Assembly (NCBI GenBank): GCA_026724425.1
Contig: JAIUCV010000003.1
Span: 59,227,088-59,291,087, forward strand
From: Erythrophleum ivorense
Taxonomy: Eukaryota; Streptophyta; Magnoliopsida; Fabales; Fabaceae
Length of the DNA stretch: 64,000 nucleotides
Reading direction: 5' to 3'
How positions within the stretch are numbered: the stretch's first letter is position 1; each line of letters starts with the position of its first letter. The notes below the pieces were generated by a model. It saw only the letters and a program-made list of their open reading frames with translations. It was not told where the DNA came from and ran no database searches. A program made the position numbers and the translations under genes. This document shows, in pieces, positions 19,690 to 32,600 of this stretch.

Positions 19690-21330
19690 AAAAAAAGCAT
19701 GTTTTGGCCTTTAAATTTGAGATTTTTGTTTCAATTTTCTCTCAAAAGAACATGTTCAGACACCAAAATGCAGAAGTTTATAAATTGAGCTAGGGATCTC
19801 CAAATTTAGCAAACTTTAGCTCTAATTAAAGCTCCATATGCCTACTTTATATTGAAAAAATTTCAACTCAACCCTATATCTTTTGTTCCTAAAAAATTAC
19901 ATGACAATAGAATTTGTGTAGGTGATAATTCTAGAGATTCATCTTTTGCTGTCATGGATTTCGAAAATTTAGAAAATATTCTAGATAACTCCAAAAATAA
20001 CTGTCTTAGTCCTGAATTAAACCTCTAAATATCCTTTAACTATTTACCAAGTTTTACACCTAGACTCTACCATTTGATCCTTCAAATGCATTCCTTTTCA
20101 TACTTGCTTTATTGGGGTTCTGAATTTGACACTAAAGATTATATATGAGCAAATGATGGCCTTAAACCATTCCACTACCCACCCCAATACTGCTAACAAG
20201 TTTCAAATCATACTTCAAGACTACTAGAACTTCCTAAACTCCCAAGAAATCTCTAGATCAAAATATGACTACCTAGGTTCCTTATACCACATATAAGTCA
20301 CCATGCTACTTAAAACTTTAGAGATCACACAACCAACTATTATATCTGGCTTTTACATGCAACCATCAGGCCAAATACCACAAAAAACCATCAGATTAAA
20401 TATCACATATAACCATCAGACCATTAGATCAAACACAACCATTAGGCCATCAGATTAAACACAACCATTAGGCCAAATATCACAACCAACCATCAGACCA
20501 TTAGACCAAATACAACTATCAGACCATCAGACCAAATACAACCATTAGACCATTAGACTAGTAGACCATCAGACCAAATACAACAAAGCATTAAATTTCT
20601 TCTCAAATCTTCTCTCATTACCATAGGTACATTTCTCAAATTAATTCAAGTCATATGCTTGGCTTTTCAAATCAAAAGAAACTACATATATTTATCACAT
20701 AACATTCTATAAAATTTATAAAGAGCATGTTCAGATCTTTTAAAAAAGTATGTTTTGGCCTTCAATTTTGAGATTTTGTTTTTAATTTCTTCTCAAAAGA
20801 GCATGTTCAGATTGTAAAATGCAAAAGTCTATAACTTTTATATTGTACAAATTTCAGCCCAATCTTACATCTTTTGTTCCTAAAAAATTATATGACAATA
20901 GAATTGGTTTGGGTGACAATTCTGCTGATTTACCTTTTGCTGTCATGAATTTCAAAAATTTAGAAAATATTCTATATAACTCTAAAAATTACCATCTTAG
21001 ACTTGAATTAAACCTCTAAATATCCTTTTACTGTTTACCAAGTTTTAGACCTAAACTCCACTATTTCATGCTTGAAATGCATCCCTTTCCAAACTTGTCC
21101 TATTTAGATCCTGAATTTAACACTACAAAGTATATATGTGCAAATGATGGCCTTAAACCATTCCACTAACCACCACAACACTTTTAACAAGTTTTCAAAT
21201 TATATTTCAAGACTACTAGAACTTCCCAAACTCCAAAAAAATCTCTAGATCAAAATATGACTATCTAAGTTCCTTATACCACATACAAGTCACTATACTA
21301 CTTAGACCTTTGGAGATCACATAACCAACT
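19690..21330. repeat. Large direct duplication (about 600 bp, two diverged copies)
   Basis: Sequence from about 19690 to 20340 is repeated from about 20740 to 21330. Shared landmarks include GCATGTTCAGA, CTATATCTTTTGTTCC / CTTACATCTTTTGTTCC, TGTCATG.ATTTC.AAAATTTAG, AAACCTCTAAATATCCTTT, GCAAATGATGGCCTTAAACC and AAGACTACTAGAACTTCC. The copies differ by many substitutions and small gaps. A minisatellite (20361-20584) lies between them. Short open frames inside are fortuitous. Confidence 0.75.
20361..20584. repeat. Minisatellite of ACCATCAGACCAAATACA-type units
   Basis: A variable unit combining ACCATCAG / ACCATTAG with ACCAAATAC or ATTAAACAC is repeated about a dozen times over 224 bp. Units are 10-25 bp and imperfect. 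It contains no long open frame. Confidence 0.75.
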
Positions 21331-21596
21331 ATCATGCATTCAAAGTAGTAATATTAAAAGTCTACAATAATATCACAAGAACTACAAAAAACTAATCAAA
21401 ATAATTGCATTTATGTCAAATCAAACACATCAAAATATTAAATTTCTTTTCAAATCTTACCACATTGCCATAGGTATATTTTCTAAATTAATTCAAGTCC
21501 TATGCTTGGCTTTTACATGTCACGTATGCATTTTACAAAAGAATCAAGCTTTCTTATATCTAGCTCTGCTACTAGCTTCTATGGTATATTTTCCAA

Positions 21597-21790
21597 ATAC
21601 ATTGCATTCTATATGCATATAGGTAGAAATGCTTGGCTTTTACATGTCATACTACCTATATCTAGCTCTGCTGCTAGCTTCCATGGTCTTCTCCTTATCA
21701 GAGGATCTAAAATAGAAGAGGGGATGAGCTATGCAAATCTCAATAACCATGGAATCATTTCTACCTATATGCATATAGAATGCAATGTAT
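21597..21790. repeat. Perfect 35-bp inverted repeat with 124-bp loop
   Basis: The arms at 21597-21631 and 21756-21790 are exact reverse complements over 35 bases, with ATATGCATAT in the middle of each arm. The loop also holds a second copy of GCTTGGCTTTTACATGTCA, first seen at 21504-21522, and a CTAGCTCTGCT.CTAGCTTC repeat. Perfect arms in otherwise diverged surroundings point to a recent origin or to conversion between the arms. Confidence 0.85.
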
Positions 21791-22680
21791 GATATAATAT
21801 AGTTAAAACATGCCAAAATAATGATGCAAATAGGCTTGAGCATAATGTAGAGGGATATCACAATCACTTAAATAATTTCACATGCAATACTTAACACACA
21901 ATGCATATAAGAGGAAATAACTTCAGGTTACCTTTATTGTCACTTCTAACTTCAAAGATGTGTCCAATAATCACTTCAAGAAAACTTAACCTATTGAGCA
22001 AGAGAAAATTCAACATGAGTTAATAGCTTCAATATACCACACACACATCATAATCACTTTTATTCTTTGAAATTTTTTTGGTATAAACTACCCACTATAT
22101 TTCCATCCCAATTAAACCATTTAAAGCTCTTAATCCCAAACATCCTCCATCCTCCATCTCATCCCCTTAAAATTCGCATATTGTTTGCCTGAATAGTATA
22201 TACATGCTAAATTACCACATTAGGGCTCATATTCATTAAAAATCATTATTTAAGGTCTACCCAAGCTTAAAGGAGCATCATCTAACCATTAAAGTCTCAA
22301 GATTGAATTTGAGGTTCTAAATTCGCATCCATGGCTACCCTTACTAAGAAAACCATAAAAATCATTATATTTTTACTCATTCTCATTAGAAATTATCAAT
22401 TAAGGCCTACCCAAGCCAAAAGGAACCATTACAAGCCATGGAACTTGAATATTAAACCAAGAATCTCAGTTTACAAAACCTAGAGTTGATATTTCCTCCA
22501 TAAATCAGAACCTATTGCATTAATGGTGAAGGGTAAGAATTTTAAAGGCTTACCCAACTGAAGTCAAGCTTACAATGACAAGAGATTCAAGCTTCCTCCA
22601 TCCCTTCATTCTTTTTCTCCTTCGTTTGCTCTACCTCTTTTGTGGGCTCTACTTTAGATGTATAGATTTAAGGCTGGAGC

Positions 22681-25600
22681 TACTGCAACGTTGGCATTTG
22701 TCTTGGGGGGAAATGAAATTTGAAGGAATTTTATAAAACGTTGGCATTTGATGAGTTTTTTTATTAATAAAAACAATGTTAAAAATTAAAATTAAAATTT
22801 TAGATATAAGAAATGTTAGATATATTAATTTAATGAATTTTAAAAATTGAAAATTGAAATCACAACTTACATATATAAATTCTACAAATTGAAAATTTAA
22901 TTTATTACTAAAAAATTATAAATAATAATCTATATTATTTGATATATTGTGAAGGTTTTATTTATAGTTTTATTTTTTTAATTAATGAATAAATAATTTA
23001 TAAAATTAAATAAAAAATTAATTTTTAAAATTAATTTTTTAAAAAGCAAATAAATTGTAATTATTTATTTAAAAATTAAATAGTTATAATAAAAATATCT
23101 ATTTGATTTATTTTGTATGTTTGATTAATTTTTATATAATGCAAAAATCTAGATTTTGAATTTAAGATAAGAAGCATATAAGTAGACAAAATTTCAATGT
23201 TAGCTTCAATTGACATATAGGTAACCTAGAGAAGAGAATGTAAATTTGAAGATGGAATAAATAAATAAATAATGGAGTTTTAAATCTAACAAAAGAAGCA
23301 TATATACATGTTTTTCTTTTTTTATGATTTTTAAATTTAATTTTTAATCTTGAAAATTTTTTAAAACTCTATATACATATTTTCTTTAGTTTTGAACAAT
23401 TAATTTTAAGGATATGATATAAATTATGAATAAAATTTGTAGCAAATTTTAATAAATCAAAATTTTGAATTGTTCTATTTAGCCAATCTAGGGGGGAAAG
23501 AACCTTTTTATATTTCACAAACAAGTGCTATTATGTTTGATTAATGATGAAAAATTAGATAAAGAATAATTAAAAAGGGACTTTCAATAAATGTTATATA
23601 ACAAATACATTCTTTGACATAATCTTTTTTATTTATTTTGTAGGTTTGATTAATGATTATATAATGCTAAAATCTAGATTTCGAAGAAGAGGGAAATATT
23701 TTTGAGATGACATTTTGAATTTAACATAAGTAGATAAAATGTTATTGTTAGTTTCGATTGACACATAAGTGATTTATAGGAGAGAATATAGATATGAGGA
23801 TTAATTGAAAAGAATGAAGGAGAGTATGGTTGTAAATGGATAAACAAGTAATGGAATTTCAAATATATTTCCTTCCAAGCACTCTCACTCTATTTTACTT
23901 TTTCATTATTTCTTCATTTATTCATGTATTTCATTGTCTTTTCAATGCATCCCATTCAGGATACTAAAATTTTGCCATTCATTCAATCAATCACTTTCTT
24001 TTTCATTTTCTTTTTTAGAATAAATTATTTTCTTTTGCCTTTGAAAATTTATTAAAATTTTAATTTAGTTCTTATAATTTAAAAAAAATTAATTTACTTC
24101 GTATTGATACTATAATTGTTATTTGTTATTTGTTATTTTAATATTTTGAATATGTATGATTTTCATAAAATAAATAACAAAGTAACATTAACTCTTAATA
24201 TGTAATTTGCAAAACAATCATATTAAATTATTTAAATAAATTAATTTAAATCATATATATTCAAAATAATAAATAAACATGATTGATTATATAATAAAAT
24301 AAAATACTGATACCAAATTTGATAACAGAGATTAAATTAAAAAAAATTGAATAATAAAAATTAAATCAAGAATCTTATAGAAGTATAAAGATTAAAAGAA
24401 TAATTTTATTTTACCTTTATAATTTTAATAGTGTATTCCATCTCTGTTGATTTTAATTTTTTCAAATGCTAAGTTTGAGATGATAGAAAAAAGAGTAGTG
24501 GATGGCATCAGAGTACAAATTTTTTACTTCTGTAGATTTATAATGCTATGCGTGAAAAATGTAAAGTTAAAATTGTGGTTTAATAATATATTATGCAAAT
24601 GGCAACTACTACCCCTTTTACTTTTTGGGTAAGCTACTTATTTTAGTTAATAATTCAAAATAAATGTCCTCACTTGACAGCATCTTTTCATTTTACTCCC
24701 CTCCTCAATTGCTTTGCCTTTTGTTAGATGATACTTCTAATATTTATTTTCTTAAGTTAGGTACTTTTTACTTTGGGTTTTGTTCTCTTTTTTATCAACA
24801 AAAGAAAAAGAAAAAACATATTTTGTCAAATTAATTATATATTTAATTAAACAAATTAAATATGCATCATGCCCTTGGAGGAAAATAGGCACGCGTTTGT
24901 ACATAATCTGTTAATTGGTCATGTGCGCATATATGGTAAAATTCGTTGTAATTAAAGTCACTCATTATGAATCTTTACACTAGTGTCATCGCATCTATTA
25001 GCGAGCTCCAAAGTTCACAACACGAGGTGATTATTATAAACTCAACTATATTACGAGTACTAATTAGGTTACAAATTACATTAATGTATATTTCTAAAAT
25101 CAAAACACTAAAAAAAGCCTACTTCAAAAATATCAATATCATCCATTACTGAGTAGGCTATAGCTAATCATCATTGTAATCCTCAACAAGTGAATTTAAA
25201 GGTTTGGATGAGGGCAACCTCCATCCACGAACTTAGGTCTCTAATAATTGCCTTAGACATTCATAAATTTGATGCCAGCACTTGTCGCTCAATTTGGAGT
25301 TGAAATGACTAAATGTGCTTGGAAGTGGAACAATTTTCTCTCTTGTTGCTATGCTTAGAAAGAAGAGACACAAACAGAGTGATGTTTCTAAAGAGTTGAG
25401 TTGATGTGAGATTTAGAAACATAGGAACGGTATTTTCATATATTTGAATAATTATCTATCCCATCCTATAAGAGAAAAGGGATACTCTTCTTATTACATG
25501 ATAGAATAGAAATTGGAAAAGTGAGGAAGATGATGAAATTTAGAATTAATTTAAGTTTTTTTTTTCAAAAAATGATATATACATATAATTCTGAAGAGAC

Positions 25601-26195
25601 TTTATCATACAATATTAAATTATAAATAAATAAATAACTCTTGAAAGTGTAATATTTTTAAAATCAAACTAATTATTTAACTAGTGAAAACACTAGTTTA
25701 GAGTTAATTTGTCTTAACATAGTGAAGTGTGATTGCATCGATAAAAGTTAAATATATTTTTTAATTTTTTTGCATATAAAAATACTTTTTTAGTCTTATT
25801 AAGAATTTAATAGAAAGATTATATAATTTTATTCGTAGTTTTATATATTTGTATATAAAATATAATTAATATTATTAATTTTATAAATCTAATTTTTTTT
25901 ATAAAGTTACATTTCTGAGTATAATTTGTTTTTTTAACTTACCTGTATCTAAAATATTTTTTGTGTTTATTAAAAATTTTATAAAAGGATTACTACAAGT
26001 TATTTATATATAAATTTTAACTAATATTATTAACATTAAAAATTTTATTTTCTTTGATAAAGTTATATTTATAAGTATAATTTATTTTTTTAATGTATTT
26101 GTCTATTTAAAAAAAATTCTAAGTTCAAAATTTTTTTAATATAGAAATAAGTTGCAAAAAATATTTTATAATTGAAAATATAACTTCATCAAAAA
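22681..26195. other. AT-rich sequence inside the CACTA element without genes
   Basis: No recognisable coding segment was found on either strand; open frames are short and of low complexity. A 14-bp direct repeat AACGTTGGCATTTG occurs at 22687-22700 and 22736-22749. A possible small leader plus short open frame on the minus strand near 25200-25480 has no match that I recognise. Confidence 0.4.
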
Positions 26196-26868
26196 GTTAC
26201 TTTTAGTGACGATATCAATCTATTGTCACTAAAAATTTTGGCACACAAAATTTTTGGGCTAAAACTTTTTGTGGCAACTAATTGTCACTAAAAGTTACTT
26301 TTAGTGACGACTAGAATTTGTTGTCACTCAAACTTTTAGTGGAAATATTTTAAATTAATAAATAAATTTTTACCAAAATTTTTAGTGACGACAAACATAG
26401 TGGTCACTAAAAATAACTTTTAGCGACGATAATTTTTGCGTCTTTACTAAAAGTTTGACATAAAATTGTTTAAATTTTCAAAAAATCATACAAAACTTTT
26501 AGTAGCGACGAGTGTTGCCACTAATGGTTACTTTTACCAGCAAAATCAATTTGTTACCACTAAAAGTTAGTTTTAGTGGCGACTTTTCAGTTGCAACTAA
26601 AATGTCATCACTAAATATGACTTTTTAGTGGCAATAATATTGATGTCATCACTAAAAGTATTTAGTGGTGACTTTTTGTTGCTACTAAATAGTTTTAGTG
26701 GCAATTTTTTTTGTCGCCACTAAAAATTTTATCCGAATTAGGAATAGTATTTTAATGACAACTTTTAGCGACAACTTTATAAAGTTGCTGTTAAAAAGAT
26801 TTTTTTAGTAACAACTTTTTTTGGTCGCCGCTAAAAGCCATCACTAAAAATCTATTTTTTTTCTAATG
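26196..26868. repeat. Right subterminal repeat array of the CACTA element
   Basis: About twenty copies of the TTTTAGTGGCGAC / GTCGCCACTAAAA motif in both orientations run up to the right terminus (..TTTTTTTTCTAATG at 26868). This is the counterpart of the left array and is expected to bind the element's TNPA-like protein. Confidence 0.85.
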
Positions 26869-26871
26869 ATC

Positions 26872-27010
26872 AATTGTGTTTTGCCACAAAAAATAATGCT
26901 TTTAGTGGAGAATATTAGCGCCACTAAATGTTGACTTTGTTGGAAATTTTGAGTGCTACCATAGAAATGAGGTCCTTTTGAAACTATACAATTGCCACTA
27001 AAAATATTTT
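26872..27010. repeat. Right part of the older CACTA-like element
   Basis: Beyond the ATC target duplication the TTTTAGTGG / GCCACTAAA motifs continue for about 140 bp (CTTTTAGTGGAGAATATTAG, GCCACTAAATG, GCCACTAAAAAT). Joined across the insertion to 3390-3453, this is consistent with the younger CACTA element having landed in the subterminal region of an older one. Confidence 0.45.
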
Positions 27011-29631
27011 TTGTATGTTTTTTTAATTTTTTATTTAAAAATTAGTTTATAATTGTAAGACAAATGGTCATAAATAAATCCTTCAAACCTCTAATACTAT
27101 GAACATTATCAAAATGTAACATTAAAAAAAATTTCAATGAAAAATAGCAAATCATAAGCAAAATATCTAAATGAGATATATTACTTACATTTAAATTATA
27201 TACTATCCAACATGGTAGTTGTATCCAGTCAGAAAGACAAAATCATCAATCTTAAACTACATTTTTCTGTATTACGCCTCATGTATTGAATGTTTTCATA
27301 CTTCTCAACATCCTTCAAGTATGAACTAGTCTGATGCATTATAACACCTAGTCTACATCACCAATTAAAATGTGTTGAGGCATATTAAAGATCTGGATAG
27401 AAGATTGATTATTACTAAAAAATATCTCTTGCATTAGATTTATCAAGTTAAAGCATCACACACACGAAAAAAAAAATATATGAATGGAGATTAATCATAG
27501 TCACAAATCAATATTAAGGTACAAGAAGGAAGACCCTCAATTCCAAAGTATTTCTATCCTACAAACACAGATTCTAAGGGAAATAATCTAATTGGAAACC
27601 ATTACACTCATCTAAAGCATAAGCATTTCACTTCTCTTAACAGCATACAAGTTCCAACATCAATTCCAAATTCCATTAAGGGAAAATTGCAAGATGCGAA
27701 GTTAGAATTTATTCAGCATTCTACATGGCATGGGATCACCACAATCAAAATGAACTTGGATTTCATTCCATACTTCCATGCAAGATGCACAAAACACAAC
27801 CACAAAAATGAACTAAAGAAAGCACATTAGAAAGAGAACAGACACACCCACACATACATATTGAAGTTTAATCAACAATGAGCTCTTACATGCTTGAATA
27901 GGTTTTTAGTCATAGAATTTAGCATACCTTGAACAAAATTTAACACTTTTAAGATGCAAAACAACAAGCTCTAAACCCACTCCTATTAAAAAATGAAACA
28001 CACGAAGTAAGGAGTGTTAGCAGAATTTAAATAGATTTCATACTAGAAGAAACCATTGAGACTTGACCCAACATCTTCATAGAAGATGTAACCAATAGCA
28101 TCAAGGTGAACCTGGATCTTTAAGCTCTAAAATCATTACTGCACAATGACAACCCAACAATAATTGCACTTTCATTCTAATCCCAAGCTAAAATAGAGCA
28201 AATAACGATAAAATCTTAGCCCAACATATAGAATAATTCTACAACAAAAGGTTTCTAATATATGGCTTTTGAAGAGTCCATATAGGTTGTTAAATATATA
28301 GTACAATATTATACTTTAGTAGATTCCGAAGAAATCTATAGAGTTTCAAATATATTCATTACAGCAAATGTCATATTAAGTTAGAAATTCATATTAGAGA
28401 ATTGTGTTTGCCATACTAGATTATATTTTATTAAAATAAAATGATTAAATCAAAGCTTATGCAAGAGAAGTTCTTGAAATAGATTACTCTTTTGATCGCA
28501 CGTACCTTGTCTCATTTGTTCGCATATTTGGAATTTGCTTTTGATACATTTATTCTCTAAAAACTTTTTCACAAATTTGTGTGCATATGATTTGTGATCA
28601 TTCTCTTGGTTGTTATATATATTGTGAATGGCCATATATCTTCAATCAACATTAAGAAGATGTGACAAATTAGTAATGAACCTTACCAATCCATACTTAA
28701 ATTCTAGATTCATTTCAAGATGAAGCATAGTGTCTTGCTCGACGTCAATGACGGCGACTATCTTGTTTTGCTTGTCTCTCCACTGCTGCGTTGGTTTCTT
28801 TGAATTTTTTGCATTCTTGTTTTTAATCTGCGTGCTCTTTCATTTTGATGCATTGTGGACCACTTTACGTATAGGATATTGAAAATTAGGAATAAGAACT
28901 ATTCTCTACAGCTCTTTTATATATATATATATAATGTATAGAGTTGCCGTAAAATTATTTAATCCTTCACAATTTGTTATTATCTCATGTGAACAAAAAG
29001 GGATGTGTCCAAGTGAAAATGTTTCCACAATATTAATAAGAAGGTTAGCAATCATACATACATACATACATATATATATGATATTATTTCTTCAGTAGCT
29101 AGCTAAGAAAAACATAGGGGTATAAAAACTTAATGAGAGAAAAAGAGTACATTATTCATAAACCATACACTAGAAATACATGCCTCATTAAAACTTGCTA
29201 AGAAGAACTCAGTAGGATAAAACATAACAAAGGTGGGGAAAATACATTATTCGTAGGCAATTGGCATTCCCTCAAAATTAGACATCATCTCAAAACATAT
29301 TTGTCCATGTATATATTCCAAGCTTTTTCAATATGCTGAATAACAATTCTTATCATTCTTATCCATGACTTGCTTCACACATAATCAATATCTTTGAATA
29401 AGTTTAACAATGTATGTGGTAGAAATAGTTTGCGTTATAAAGCTCTAAATAGCAATTCTGCCACATAACCTATATGTAAATGAGTTTCATGTGGGTCAAA
29501 AGGATATCATGCTTTGCGGCTTTCGAGTAGAATATCTTTATATCAAATGCGCCATACAGACAACAAGTCTCTTTATCTTTCAATACATTCATATTGGTGA
29601 AAAGTTAGACCTTAATAATAAGTCATGGGCA
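27011..29631. other. AT-rich intergenic sequence, no gene recognised
   Basis: There are only short open frames without recognisable domains. Short simple repeats are present: (TA)n near 28920 and CATACATACATA near 29056. A minus-strand frame around 28640-28780 reads smoothly for about 45 codons but shows no family resemblance. Confidence 0.4.
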
Positions 29632-29636
29632 AAAAT

Positions 29637-32600
29637 TGTAACATCCGATCCCTCCGTAAACGTGCGAAACACAATGTTCGATTTCTCCGTAAACATCAGA
29701 AATGAGCTAAATATCAAAGGAAGTCCTCGAAATAGAAGGATTAGGGCCAACTAAAATTAAGATAAAATTTTAAATAATAGAAAATGAGGATTTGAGGTTT
29801 AAGATGCCAAAAATCAGAGTCAGAAGAGCTCAAAAAATTTACCGAAAAAAGTAGGGGCATTTTTGTAATTTTTGAAAAATTTAAAAAACTCATAGGAGGG
29901 TTTTTTAAACAAAAATTTAAGCTTTTTGAGGTTCTCAGAGGCCCTAAATACCATGGGAATCCCTAGAATAGTTGAAACCCCTCCGGTGAGCGATTTCGGT
30001 TATTAGTTGACCAAAACTTTGACCGAATGGTTCGAAATAGTTTTAGATCCTTTTTGAGTGATTCCAAAAGCAATTCTTATGAATAAGGGCCTAAGAAATA
30101 TGATGGAAAATATGGATTTCAAAAAGGAGTTGAAATGAGCCCAAACGAACAAAACTACAAAAAGGGACTAAATTGCAACTTTTGAAAGTTGCTTAAATGA
30201 ATCCCTAGCTTATAAAACGTCCCTCCTCTGCTAAGATCTCCTCACCCACTCTCACACACATTAAAACAGAATTAAGAAGGGCTAAGAGGGGAGGCCAAGG
30301 AAGGAAGAAAAAGCTTTGAAAAGTGTAAGTTTTAGCCACTTTTTCCTACTCCTTGCCTTGTTAAACTTCTTCCCCTCTTCTTTCTCTTCCTTCTCATGGT
30401 TTTGGCATTTAATTTGGTGCTGTTTTGAAGGCAGAACAGAGGTGGAATTTTTGGATTTAGGGAGGGGAGGCTAGCCAAGTGAAGAACAAACCAAGAAAAC
30501 CAAGAATCTAAGATATTTTGCTACTTCCTAAGCTTAGGTCTCCTTGCTCCTCTTCTCTTCAATTCCCTCCCATGTAAGACCAGCTATGAGGGATTAAATT
30601 TCTGGCCAAACCAAGAAAAAATCACATGAATTAGGGTGTGGGAATTTAGAATATGTAAAGGAAACCAAGTAAAAGTCATTGAATTTCAAGTTAGCAAAGT
30701 GTAGGATTCTTGAAGAGTTTGTAAAATTTGTTTTGATTCATGAATTTTCTAGGCTATGTAAGTGTTTAATTGAGCTTCTAAGACCTCTAGGAAGCCTCCC
30801 AAGTGACTCTCCTATCAAGGAAAAATTGGAAACCCCTTGAACCCCAAATGCTTCTATAATGTTGGCCTAGGTTAGAAAGTGTACCAAGGGGAAGTTTTAA
30901 TTTGTTTCAAGCTTATTTTTAAGTCATGTAGGATGGAAGAGGATGAGAGGAAGCCTTGGAAAAATTTTAGAAGCCATAGATAGTGAGATGGAAGTGTAGG
31001 CTCCATAATGTAGTATAATGAAGTAACTTCTAGCTAGGCTCTTTGAAATACTTATGTAATGACTCAAAGGAGTCTAAATGGAGTCAAGAATCATAGATTA
31101 AAGGAGAGAAGGGAGCCAAGATCATGAATTCTTGAAGTTGCTTCATTAAATGCCTTATGGAAGCATAATGGAGCCATAAACCAAAGTAGCATCATGTAAA
31201 GTGTGTATAATGCCAAGGCTTATTCCCATGAGTAATTTATGTTTCTTTTGGTGTGTCTAGGCCAAGAGAAATGGTCTCCACCTTCTTGGGTGTGTGAGGT
31301 CAAGGGAGAGGAGTCAAGGCTTAAGGAAAAAGTGTGTAAATACAAGCAAGATAGCTCTCTCCACCTTCTCTCATGCATGGATGTGTGTTAGCTTGTCTTA
31401 GAATATGTATATGTGTATTTTCAAGCCATGAAAAGTATGCTAGCATGATTTTATATGTCATGGTTTTATGATGACATATTATATTTCATATGATGTTTTG
31501 ATGTGTACTTAGGTTTGTTTGAATGTGGTGAGGCCAAGAACCCTTAGCTATGGTGAGGATGAGCCAAGAACCCTTAAGATTGGTTGAGACAAAGCAAATA
31601 GTCTCCTAAAAGCAAAGTGGGCTCCCAAGAATATGGTTGAGTCTAAAAATGCATTAAAAAATGGGTGAGGCAAGTCCAACATTCACAAGAAATTGGATGA
31701 GGCCAATCCACTTGCTTGGCAAGCCTTTGTATGCTATGTATGACTTTCTTAAATGATGAAAATGCTTCTTGAATGTTTGCACATGTCCATATAATCATAC
31801 ATGCATTTATGAGACTTGTTTGCATCCATTATGTATGATTGAATGAGAGATGAGCTATTGGAATTCTTTGAATCTCATCCCCTCCTCTCCAATGCTCTAA
31901 AATGCTAGGTGAACTAAGTGGATATGCTAATGAGAGTCAACAACATTGAAGAAGAGAGATTGACATTCATATGTCTAACTTTTATCCTTTTTGAATCATA
32001 ATGATGTTCAATGATGTATATGATTATTGTAAATGGCACATGACCCTTGAGATACATGTAAATATGATATTATGTGATGTATACATGTATGGATATGATG
32101 TATGAACTTTAGAAATGAATTTGGGTATGTAATGACAAGTTATGCAAATTGGAAGTTTGATGCAAATGTGTATAAGTGTGGATGAAAAGGCCAAAATGAG
32201 ATGTATGAGGTTTGGGACCATTTGGATAGCTCACACAAGTCTTGAATGTACTTTTAGACTTACCCAAAAGGTGTCAAGACCAAGGGAAAGCCATTTAGCA
32301 AATTTCATACCCCATATGGAGCCAAATTTGACTATAATGGAATCCTATGCCACATTTTGGCCAAATGAGCTCTTCTTGATCTAATATTTGGCATGAAATT
32401 AGGTCTCATTGAGATATTTTTGAGAAGCTAAAGAATATAATTTTTGAAGGTCTATAGAATATTTGATGAATTTTCAAAGTTGGGATTTTCTATGGATTCT
32501 GGTATATGCACTGTTCACACTGGCAAATTTGTATTCTATATCATCTGATGGACAAATGATGTCCAATGCTTATGAAATTTTACAAGAATAAACTAGAGGT

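Larger units (their letters stand above)
18775..22680 (-). repeat. Diverged gypsy LTR-like sequence (probable truncated LTR)
   Basis: Read on the minus strand, the region ends in ATAATATGCTATGGTACA at 18775, much like the ends of the solo LTR at 1345 (ATATTATGGTGTTACA). It contains fragments resembling the 3' third of the other LTRs here (a TTTAGAGGTTTAATTC segment, TTTTCTAAATTTTCGAAATC) and a purine-rich block near 22600 like the one in the other LTR leaders. No start or target duplication was found (AGGGA precedes the putative end but is not repeated at the right). It may be a truncated LTR that has been duplicated internally. Confidence 0.35.
3454..26868 (-). mobile_element. CACTA (En/Spm) DNA transposon, 23.4 kb including nested insertions
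   Basis: The left end reads CACTACAAAAAAAATGACTT. The right end, read on the other strand, is CATTAGAAAAAAAATAGA, the same inverted repeat with a few changes. Both ends are flanked by the identical 3-bp repeat ATC (3451-3453 and 26869-26871), the target duplication size of CACTA elements. Dense subterminal repeats of the TTTTAGTGGCGAC type in both orientations lie inside each end (3454-4227 and 26196-26868). The element carries remains of both usual En/Spm genes on the minus strand. It is inflated by a gypsy element and probably by other LTR-derived sequence. Both genes are disrupted, so it cannot transpose by itself, although its ends look usable if transposase came from elsewhere. Confidence 0.88.

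Noticed and set aside
20361..20584. CRISPR-like array
   Set aside because: Units are short, imperfect and without unique spacers, and the context is a plant transposon; it is a minisatellite.
25200..25480. Possible small minus-strand gene (leader plus frame beginning MSKAIIRDLSSWMEV)
   Set aside because: The frame is under 30 codons, matches no family that I know, and has no supported second exon.
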